From: Corynebacterium sp. MSK008
GTDB lineage: Bacteria > Actinomycetota > Actinomycetes > Mycobacteriales > Mycobacteriaceae
Direction of reading: 5' to 3'
Assembly: GCF_030232585.1 (NCBI RefSeq)
Contig: NZ_JASPJX010000003.1
Span: 149,523 to 213,522 of the forward strand
DNA length: 64,000 bases
Shown piece after piece: positions 46,733-53,476 of this stretch. The translations under genes were made by a program, and so were the position numbers. The notes below the pieces were generated by a model. It did not search any database, was not told the DNA's origin, and saw only the letters and a program-made list of their open reading frames with translations. Positions within the stretch are counted from its first letter, which is position 1, and each line of letters starts with the position of its first letter.

Positions 46733-46734
46733 TA

Positions 46735-47619
46735 CTACGGAGTCAACGCACCACCAGTGACCGCGAGCGTCTCGCCGGAGATGTAGGACGCGGCCTCGGA
46801 TGCGAGGAAGACGTACGCACCAGCGAGCTCCGCGGGCTGACCCGGGCGGCCGATGTCGGAGTCTTGCGCGAAGTTGTCCACGACCTCCTTGGGCTGCCCC
46901 TCGGCCGGCTGAATCACGGTCCAGATCGGCCCCGGCGCGACCGCGTTGACCCGGATCCCCCTGGACGGCAGCAGCTCACCTGACAGGCCCTTGGCCAGGT
47001 TGTTGAAGGCAGCCTTGGTCATGGCGTAATCCAACAACTCCTTGGACGGCTCGTACGCCTGGATGGAGGTGGAAAAGATGATGGATGACCCCGGCTCCAT
47101 GTGCTTGACCGCTTCCTTGGTCACACGGAAGGCGGAGTAGATGTTGGTCTTCATGGTGGCGTCGAAGTCTTCGTCCGAAATGTTGAGGATACCGTCATTC
47201 CACACCTGGCGCGAGGCGTTGTTGACCAGGATGTCAATGCCACCCAGGCCCTCGACGGTCTTTTCCACCGCGGCCACGCAGTTGTCCAGCTCCTGCAGGT
47301 CTCCCGGGATCGCCACTGCTGTGCGCCCTGCGTCCTCGATGAGCTTCACAATGCGCTCCGCGTCTTCCTGCTCCTCCGGCAGGTAGGAGATGGCCACGTC
47401 CGCGCCTTCGCGGGCGAACGCGATGGCGGTGGCGGCGCCGATGCCGGAGTCGCCGCCGGTGATGAGGGCGCGGCGGCCTTCAAGCTTGCCGGAGCCTGCG
47501 TAGGATTCCTGACCCAGGTCGGGCTCGGTGGCCATCTTCACGTCCAGGCCGGGGTTGTCCTGGCGCGGCTCGGAGGGGAATTCGGACGGGTATTTCGTAC
47601 GGGGATCAATCAGTGTCAT
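46735..47619 (-). CDS. Short-chain dehydrogenase with N-terminal extension (stress-type SDR)
   Basis: 294 residues. An N-terminal Pro-rich extension of about 45 residues (KYPSEFPSEPRQDNPGLD) precedes TGGDSGIG, NNAS, the catalytic Ser in FSTSIQAYEPS, and YAMTK. This layout is shared by glucose/ribitol-dehydrogenase-like and YhxC/GsP39-type general stress proteins. TAGCGT lies 6 nt before ATG 47619 (leaderless). Its stop lies next to the bioA operator. Confidence 0.88.
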   Translation of the reverse strand: MTLIDPRTKYPSEFPSEPRQDNPGLDVKMATEPDLGQESYAGSGKLEGRRALITGGDSGIGAATAIAFAREGADVAISYLPEEQEDAERIVKLIEDAGRTAVAIPGDLQELDNCVAAVEKTVEGLGGIDILVNNASRQVWNDGILNISDEDFDATMKTNIYSAFRVTKEAVKHMEPGSSIIFSTSIQAYEPSKELLDYAMTKAAFNNLAKGLSGELLPSRGIRVNAVAPGPIWTVIQPAEGQPKEVVDNFAQDSDIGRPGQPAELAGAYVFLASEAASYISGETLAVTGGALTP

Positions 47620-47658
47620 GCCACCACGCTACCTGCACGGCTACCTTCACGCCGGTGC

Positions 47659-48762
47659 TCAACCGTCCAAGATTTCGTCCGCCACCCGGTCGGTCCATCG
47701 CCGCATCTGTAGCCTTCCTGCAGCGCCCCGGCTGGAGCGCGGCGGCGCCTGGATGCAGCGGCGCGAATCCATCCCCGCCTGCAACTCCTTCGCGCGTAGC
47801 ACCTCGGCGTCGATTTTCACGCCCATCAGCAGCACCACGTTCATCGTCCACACCAGCACCAAAACGGCCAGCACCGTTCCAAACGCGCCGTAGGTGCTGC
47901 GAACCCCCACAAGCTTCAGGTACCACCCAAAGCCCACCCACAGCCCGCTGGCCACGATTAGTGCGAGCGCCGAGCCGAGTGTGAGCACCCGGAACCGCCC
48001 GGGCCGCACGTTCGGGGTGAAATGGTAGAGCACGCTGACCAGCGCGACTGCCACCACCGCGATCACGGGGCCGCGCAGGTAGTCCCACACGGGCAGGAAG
48101 ATCGAGGTGAGGTACTCCAGCTCGTCTTCCAACCGTAGTGGGCGTGCCAGTGGTCCGAGGACTGCGTTGACGATGCCGTCGGTAAGCAGCGCGCCCAAAA
48201 TGATCACCACCACGCCGATGACGAGCACGAGTGTGACCAGCCACATCGTCGCCCACGTCACCACAATCGGGCGGCCTTCAGTACGGCCGTACATCAGGTT
48301 CGCGTTACGCGAAAACGACCGCACGTAGCCCGACGCGGACAGCAGCGAAATCAGCACAGAGACCACGAGGGCAATCGTGCTTTGCGACGGCGTCCCAACA
48401 ATCGACAGCACCAACGCCAGCGCATCTTCTTGCAGCTCCGCCGGAACGTACGAGCGGATCAAATCGGCCAGCAGCGAATCTGGGGCGTCCTCCTCGCGTG
48501 GCATGAGCAGGCTGAAGATGGAATACGACGCCAGCAGCATCGGCGCGAGCGACAGCAGCGTGTAGTACGTCATCGCTGCGGCGCGGTCCACCATGGCGTC
48601 GTTGGAAAAATCGGTGACGATGCGGCGCAGCACTGACTTCCAGCCGGCGCGCGTGAGCCGGGTGCCAAGCGGGGAGGCGTAGTCGTGCGGGGAGACAACC
48701 ACGTCGCCGGTGCCGTACGGCATGACCAGCTCAGCGCGGTAAGAGGTGCCCTTTTCTGCCAT
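47659..48762 (-). CDS. YihY/BrkB family inner-membrane protein
   Basis: About 367 residues, six hydrophobic helices. DRAAAMTYYTLLSLAPMLLASYS is the conserved helix-1 signature of the YihY family (once misnamed RNase BN), and YGAFGTVLAVLVLVWTMNVVLLMGVKIDAEV its last helices. Function unknown. The C-terminal tail is basic. TACAGT ends 7 nt before ATG 48762 (leaderless). Confidence 0.9.
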   Translation of the reverse strand: MAEKGTSYRAELVMPYGTGDVVVSPHDYASPLGTRLTRAGWKSVLRRIVTDFSNDAMVDRAAAMTYYTLLSLAPMLLASYSIFSLLMPREEDAPDSLLADLIRSYVPAELQEDALALVLSIVGTPSQSTIALVVSVLISLLSASGYVRSFSRNANLMYGRTEGRPIVVTWATMWLVTLVLVIGVVVIILGALLTDGIVNAVLGPLARPLRLEDELEYLTSIFLPVWDYLRGPVIAVVAVALVSVLYHFTPNVRPGRFRVLTLGSALALIVASGLWVGFGWYLKLVGVRSTYGAFGTVLAVLVLVWTMNVVLLMGVKIDAEVLRAKELQAGMDSRRCIQAPPRSSRGAAGRLQMRRWTDRVADEILDG

Positions 48763-48820
48763 GTCAGACACTGTAACCGGGGTGTGGCGGGGATACTGTA
48801 CGCGGGTTCCCAGCGTTTCC

Positions 48821-48867
48821 AAATCTGTGGATAACTCCCCGCCCCGCGCAGGGTTATCCACAGATTT
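48821..48867. repeat. Inverted repeat with two consensus DnaA boxes
   Basis: Perfect 15-bp arms (48821-48835, 48853-48867) around a 17-nt GC-rich loop. Each arm holds TTATCCACA (minus strand 48834-48826; plus strand 48854-48862), the E. coli DnaA-box consensus. It lies 49 bases before the HNH endonuclease start and 59 bases upstream of the YihY start. Confidence 0.8.
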
Positions 48868-48915
48868 CGTTCATGGGGGCTTGCGGAGTTGCTTTTTGCG
48901 TTTAGGTTTCCCCGC

Positions 48916-49974
48916 ATGAGCTTCCAACACTTCGTCCAAAACCGCCCGACCGTCGACCACCTTGAAAACTTTGACCGCGAGACCGCACTTTCCATCGGCA
49001 TGAGCCCGACCACCGCCACCGCCTGGCAGCAGCTGGAGGCTGTCTACTTCGGCCGTACCAGACACGTCAAGCAGCAGCGCAAAGCCTTGAACAGAGCCCG
49101 CGAAGGGGACTTCTCCGTGGAGCAGCTGGCTATGATCGAGCGCCGCCTAAAACCCATCGCGCACGAAGGCACGCGCTGGCGACTGCGCTTGGCGCTGCTC
49201 AAGGCATCGAAGCGGTACAAATCACTCGAGCGCGCCGCGAAGAATCTGATCCCGGTGAAGAAGAAGCCGCGGAAGGATTCGATCTCGTTTTCCAAGTCCA
49301 TCGATGGCAAGCGGGTGCTGCACATCATCTTCGACGAACGATTCCTCGCCGACCTCGAAGCCGCTCTGCGCCGCGGCATCGACACCTCCAAACCCGCCGG
49401 CCCGCAGATGCTCGAACGCTTCGTCGCATTGCTTCGCGACGGCGACTCCGTCCCCGCCGCCTGCCCCACCCCGCTGATTCTCGTGCCACTCGACGACCAC
49501 GTCCGCATCCTCGCCGGCGACGGCGACGAGACAATCCTGGGTCTGACCGACGGCACCACCATCACCGGCGCCGAGTACCTGCAGTACCTCGCCGGCGACA
49601 CCCTCCAGGTCGCGCTATTCCACCCGGAGGAAGGCGCGGTGAACCTGTATCAGGGCCAACGCCACGCAAACCGAAAGCAGCGCATCCTGGCCAAGGCGAC
49701 CTCGCCGGTGTGCCTGGTGCCCGACTGTCGCCACGCCGCCGACCACTGCGAGGTGCACCACGTCGTGCCCTGGAAGCACGGTGGCGAGACGAACATGAAC
49801 AACCTGGCCATGCTGTGCCCGTACCACAACCGGACGAACGACGATGACGCGCACATCAACAAGCGCGGCCGCGTGCGCTTCATCGGCGGGATGCCGGTGT
49901 GGGTCTCGCCCAGGGGGTACGCGGTGCCCAATCCGTACCACCAGTTCGGGGCGATGCGCCTGCTCTTTCACTAA
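48916..49974 (+). CDS. HNH endonuclease family protein
   Basis: 352 residues. A helical N-terminal half of the DUF222-like type (basic, with RAREGDFSVEQLAMIERRL) is followed by an HNH domain at about residues 270-310: CLVPDC, DHCEVHHVVPWKHGG, then NMNNLAMLCPYHN. The Cys pairs would hold a structural zinc, and the His-Asn-His the catalytic metal. These genes occur in several copies in many actinobacterial chromosomes; their role is unsettled. TAGGTT ends 7 nt before ATG 48916 (leaderless). Confidence 0.88.
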   Translation: MSFQHFVQNRPTVDHLENFDRETALSIGMSPTTATAWQQLEAVYFGRTRHVKQQRKALNRAREGDFSVEQLAMIERRLKPIAHEGTRWRLRLALLKASKRYKSLERAAKNLIPVKKKPRKDSISFSKSIDGKRVLHIIFDERFLADLEAALRRGIDTSKPAGPQMLERFVALLRDGDSVPAACPTPLILVPLDDHVRILAGDGDETILGLTDGTTITGAEYLQYLAGDTLQVALFHPEEGAVNLYQGQRHANRKQRILAKATSPVCLVPDCRHAADHCEVHHVVPWKHGGETNMNNLAMLCPYHNRTNDDDAHINKRGRVRFIGGMPVWVSPRGYAVPNPYHQFGAMRLLFH

Positions 49975-49999
49975 CGGCGGCCCTATACACTCGGCGGGC

Positions 50000-50392
50000 A
50001 TGGGACTTCTCAGTCGCGCACGGCAGCTTTTAGGCCTCGGGCATACGCCGCTGGTGGATTTTCCGGACCGGTTTGAACCTTTGGACGTCGATAGGCTTGC
50101 AGTGCACACCGCGAAACTTTCCCCCGACACCGAGGAGAAGATGGTTATCGTGACCACCTCGGCGGCCGCGCTTGAGCGCATTGCTGCAGGCGGCGCGGTG
50201 CAGCTGCGGCACGAAGGCGAGCGCGACGTCACTTTCGTGCCGGTGGAGCGCGAAGCCGTGCCGGTGCTGGACCCGAAGCTCGGGTGGATCATTCCGGTGA
50301 CGCCCGCGACCGCTAAAGAGCTCGCCGAATTGCCGAAAGGCCCAGGCGAGCACGAACTTTCCGCGCTGCACCTGGGCCTGATTGTGGAGTAG
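50000..50392 (+). CDS. Conserved hypothetical protein
   Basis: 130 residues, soluble. Notable segments are the N-terminal LLSRARQLLGLGHTPLVDF and a central TTSAAALERIAAGGAVQLRHEGE. No family recognised, though a small SH3-like or barrel fold is plausible. TACACT lies 8 nt before ATG 50000 (leaderless). The stop directly abuts the stop of the SLC13 gene, tail to tail. Confidence 0.75.
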   Translation: MGLLSRARQLLGLGHTPLVDFPDRFEPLDVDRLAVHTAKLSPDTEEKMVIVTTSAAALERIAAGGAVQLRHEGERDVTFVPVEREAVPVLDPKLGWIIPVTPATAKELAELPKGPGEHELSALHLGLIVE

Positions 50393-51898
50393 TTAGAGCA
50401 GACCGATCCAGTTCCAGTAGGTTGCCGACAGCAGCAGGATGAGCAGGTAGCCCACGATCGTCAGCGGGATACCGGTGCGCAGGAACTGCTTGGCGGTGAA
50501 CGCGCCGGTGCCGTAGGCCAGCATGTTCTGCGGTGCGGAGACCGGCAGCAGGAAGCCGAAGCAGATGACGAACTGCTGGATGATCACGAAGCCGATGCCG
50601 TTGTTGGGCACGTCCAGGGTGGCCGCCAGCGCAATGAACACGGGGATCAGCGCGGACGCCAGCGAGGTCGCCGAGGCGAAGCCCAGGTGGATGAGGATGT
50701 TAAACAGGCTCACCAGCGCGATCGTGGCAACGATCGGCATGGATGCGAGGCCCAAGGCGCCAAACGTGGCCTCCGACAGCCAGGTTGCCGCGCCCGTGTC
50801 CAGCAGGAACTTGCCCAGGGAGATACCGGCGGCGAAGACGACCAGGGTGCCCCAGTTGATGTGCTCCTGAGCGTACTTCCAGTCCATCACGCCGATAATC
50901 GGGGTGAGCATGATGCCCACCGCGACGATGGTGATGGTGGCGGAGCTGATCGGGTGCAGCACACCCTCGGTCGCCCAGAACAGCAGCAGCGCGACAGCGA
51001 TTGCGGTGAGGCGCTTCTCGGCGCCGGTCATCGGACCCATCTCTGCAAGCTGCTTCTCGACGAGCTCCCGCCCGCCCTCAATCGCCTCAGCCTCCGGCTT
51101 GATCGCCCAGCGCATGATGAAAAACAGCGCGATCGACATCAGCACAGACCAGGGCGCGGCCCACAGGAACCACTGACCCCAGGACACGGTCTGGCCCAGC
51201 TGGTCCTCGATGAAGCCGACGGCGACCAGGTTCTGCGCCGCGGCGGTCTTGATGCCGACGTTCCAGATGGACACCGCCTGCGTCGCGGTGATCACCAACA
51301 GCGCCGCCAGCTTCGACTCCTTGGCCAAGCCGAACGCGGCGACCATACCCATCAGGATCGGCACGACGGCGCCGGCACGCGCCGTCGCGGAGGGGACGAA
51401 AAACGCCAGGATGATGGAGATAGCAATCGCGCCGATGACGATGTTGGAGACCTTCTCGCCCGCAGTCTTGAGCACGTAGAGCGCGAGCCTGCGGTGCAAC
51501 CCCGTGGCCTGCATGGCCGTGGCCAGCGCGAGCGCCGCACCGACGAGTGCCACCGCGGAGGACGAGAAGCCGCTCATCGCGATGCTCAGGCCCTTGGACG
51601 CGCCGACCGCCTGCCCGGTCTCCGGGTCGGTGGCGAATGTGAGCATGATCGCGATCAACCCGACGATGATCACGGCGGAAACCGAGTAGGACACCGCCTC
51701 GGTGACCCACATAATCACGGCGAACGCCAGCATGCCGAGTGCGATCTTCGCCGGCATGGCCAGGCCCGCGATCGGCAGCATCACCACCACGCCGAGTGCC
51801 ACAAACGCCAAGACGAACGCGATGATCTTGCCGGTGTTGCGTTCTTTTTCCGCGGGTTGTTGCTCTGTGCTAGCTGCAGGTGTGACTGCTGTGGTCAC
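50393..51898 (-). CDS. SLC13 (DASS) family anion:sodium symporter, dicarboxylate type
   Basis: 501 residues with about 12 helices. IGSxNP-type regions in this family appear here as SGFSSSAVALVGAALALATA and the C-terminal SNAP-like signature ASATSLASALIPVFIALAA. This family includes the corynebacterial dicarboxylate carrier DccT and succinate/citrate symporters; C4-dicarboxylate uptake is the best guess. GTG 51898 has AAGGAGGGG about 5 nt upstream. TATATAAC (51919-51926, minus) is a possible -10. Confidence 0.85.
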   Translation of the reverse strand: MTTAVTPAASTEQQPAEKERNTGKIIAFVLAFVALGVVVMLPIAGLAMPAKIALGMLAFAVIMWVTEAVSYSVSAVIIVGLIAIMLTFATDPETGQAVGASKGLSIAMSGFSSSAVALVGAALALATAMQATGLHRRLALYVLKTAGEKVSNIVIGAIAISIILAFFVPSATARAGAVVPILMGMVAAFGLAKESKLAALLVITATQAVSIWNVGIKTAAAQNLVAVGFIEDQLGQTVSWGQWFLWAAPWSVLMSIALFFIMRWAIKPEAEAIEGGRELVEKQLAEMGPMTGAEKRLTAIAVALLLFWATEGVLHPISSATITIVAVGIMLTPIIGVMDWKYAQEHINWGTLVVFAAGISLGKFLLDTGAATWLSEATFGALGLASMPIVATIALVSLFNILIHLGFASATSLASALIPVFIALAATLDVPNNGIGFVIIQQFVICFGFLLPVSAPQNMLAYGTGAFTAKQFLRTGIPLTIVGYLLILLLSATYWNWIGLL

Positions 51899-52020
51899 GG
51901 TGCCCCTCCTTGATTCGGTTGTTATATACCTGACGCTAGTCACTCCTATAAGGCCTGCAAAATGGGATGTTCGTACGGTTAGCCGGAGGTGCGTCGAGAG
52001 GCGGGCGTAGCATCGTCGGC

Positions 52021-52206
52021 ATGAATTTGAGCTCGCAGCTTTCCTACAACATGCACCACGGCGCGGAGGATCTGCGCATCATGCTGACCACCGACATCAC
52101 CAACAATTTCCTGCCCGCGTCCTGGCAGGAATCGCTTTCTGACCTCAGCTTTTCCGTGATCGGCCTGTGGGACTCGATCGTTCGCGGCGTTTCCGTGCTG
52201 CTGTAA
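52021..52206 (+). CDS. Leaderless 61-residue ORF
   Basis: 61 residues, acidic to neutral, with an amphipathic central helix (SLSDLSFSVIGLWDSIVRGVS) and no Cys or signal peptide. TAGCAT ends exactly 7 nt before ATG 52021, so a leaderless message would begin at this codon. Corynebacteria export very short porins without signal peptides (PorA, PorH); size and amphipathicity are comparable, but I see no sequence match. The ORF lies between the SLC13 gene and the AAA ATPase gene. Confidence 0.6.
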   Translation: MNLSSQLSYNMHHGAEDLRIMLTTDITNNFLPASWQESLSDLSFSVIGLWDSIVRGVSVLL

Positions 52207-52229
52207 TACAAAAACCGCCGCCGAGCTGG

Positions 52230-52274
52230 GTGTATAAAGAGTATAAAAAGCTCCGCGTGTATAAAGAGTATAAA
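52230..52274 (+). repeat. Two 18-bp direct repeats in the AAA ATPase promoter
   Basis: GTGTATAAAGAGTATAAA occurs at 52230-52247 and 52257-52274 (27-base period). Each copy itself contains two GTATAAA units separated by GA, giving four AT-rich heptamers in 45 bases. The last ends 17 bases before ATG 52292. Confidence 0.85.
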
Positions 52275-52291
52275 GACTCAAGGAGACACGG

Positions 52292-53422
52292 ATGCGTAAT
52301 CCCTTCATCCCCACGTTCGGCGTTTCACCCGTCGTGCTCGGCGGCGACGACAGCCTCACACGCAACTTCGGCGCCGGCCTGGACGGCGGGGCCGGCGACC
52401 CGCGGCGAACCCTGCTCGTCTCGGGGCCGCGTGGCATCGGTAAGACGGTCGCGCTCAACGAGCTCGAAGACGAAGCCGCCGACCATGGCTGGATCGTGCT
52501 ACGCGCTCAGCCGTACGAGCTGATCGAACCGCTGGTTGCCACCGTTATCCCGCAAGCGCTCGCCACGGTGCGACAGCAGGACCCAGAGCGGCGACGCATC
52601 ACGGGGGTGACGGTCTCCGGCATCGGCGGGTTTTCCACCACCGCCGCCCCAGACGACAAGCCGGCCCCCTCCTTGATCGGTTCGCTGAACACGCTTTGCG
52701 ACGAGCTGCCGCCCGAATCCGGCGTACTGATCACTCTGGACGAAGTCCAAAGTGTCAACGCTAAAGAGCTGTGGCAACTCACGGCAGCGGTGCAGGATCT
52801 GCGCCGGGACGGGCGCGACATCGCCTTCGCCGCCGCCGGATTACCCGACGGTGTGGAGTCGCTGCTACAGCACCCGGGGACCACGTTTCTGCGCCGCGCT
52901 CAACACGCCGAGCTCGCACCAATGACACCGACTGAAACATTGACGGTGCTTCAGGATACCGCCGCGCAAGGTGGCGTGGAGATCCCCCACGGGGTACTCA
53001 CGGACGCCGCGGCACTGACACGCGGCTACCCATTTCTCATCCAGCTCCTCGGCTACCACCTGTTTGAACGCGCGAGCCACCGGGACCAGCCTGTCTCCCA
53101 CGACGACCTCGCGGCAGTGACCCCAGACGTGTTGAAAACACTGGGCGATTTGGTCCACCAACCAGCGCTGCTGCACCTGCCCGCCGCCGAGCTCGAATAC
53201 CTCGAAGCGATGGCCGAGGTACAGGAGGGCCAACAAGCGGTGCCAAGCGCTGCTATCGCGCAGCACCTAGGCAAACGAGTACAGCAAGTGTCCATGGTGC
53301 GACAGAAGCTCATCGACCGCGAGCTGATCTACTCCCCTCGCCGGGGCGTGCTCAACTTCGTCATTCCCCACATGGGCCACCATCTCAACCAGCGCGCCAC
53401 GCGCGACACCGGCTGGGATTAG
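52292..53422 (+). CDS. AAA-family ATPase with C-terminal winged helix (Orc1/Cdc6-like or STAND-like)
   Basis: 376 residues. Walker A SGPRGIGKT at about residues 44-52; Walker B VLITLDEVQ near residue 148; sensor-like FAAAGLP; then a helical lid (TRGYPFLIQLLGYHLF) and a C-terminal winged-helix at about 310-370 (AIAQHLGKRVQQVSMVRQKLIDRELI). The order resembles Orc1/Cdc6 and small AAA_16 proteins that bind DNA. AAGGAG lies about 5 nt before ATG 52292. The repeats upstream make autoregulation by direct-repeat binding likely (inference). Confidence 0.82.
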   Translation: MRNPFIPTFGVSPVVLGGDDSLTRNFGAGLDGGAGDPRRTLLVSGPRGIGKTVALNELEDEAADHGWIVLRAQPYELIEPLVATVIPQALATVRQQDPERRRITGVTVSGIGGFSTTAAPDDKPAPSLIGSLNTLCDELPPESGVLITLDEVQSVNAKELWQLTAAVQDLRRDGRDIAFAAAGLPDGVESLLQHPGTTFLRRAQHAELAPMTPTETLTVLQDTAAQGGVEIPHGVLTDAAALTRGYPFLIQLLGYHLFERASHRDQPVSHDDLAAVTPDVLKTLGDLVHQPALLHLPAAELEYLEAMAEVQEGQQAVPSAAIAQHLGKRVQQVSMVRQKLIDRELIYSPRRGVLNFVIPHMGHHLNQRATRDTGWD

Positions 53423-53439
53423 CACCCCACCCGCAAATA

Positions 53440-53475
53440 TTGCACACACTGCGCAAGTTTGCGTACTGTGTGCAA
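53440..53475 (+). promoter_or_regulatory. Palindromic operator covering the MMPL promoter
   Basis: Arms of 17 bp (53440-53456 and 53459-53475; outer 9 bp TTGCACACA/TGTGTGCAA perfect, inner CGCAA/TTTGCG also paired, two mismatches) straddle 2 bases. The -10 TACTGT (53464-53469) lies in the right arm, and ATG 53477 follows by one base. Probably bound by the TetR protein encoded behind MMPL. Confidence 0.7.
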
Positions 53476-53476
53476 C

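Noticed and set aside
46686..46735. A bioQ or bioB gene beside the bio genes
   Set aside because: None is present; only bioA and bioD of the pathway lie in the window.
48821..48867. Replication origin
   Set aside because: Only two DnaA boxes exist, there is no AT-rich unwinding region, and dnaA/dnaN/rpmH are absent.
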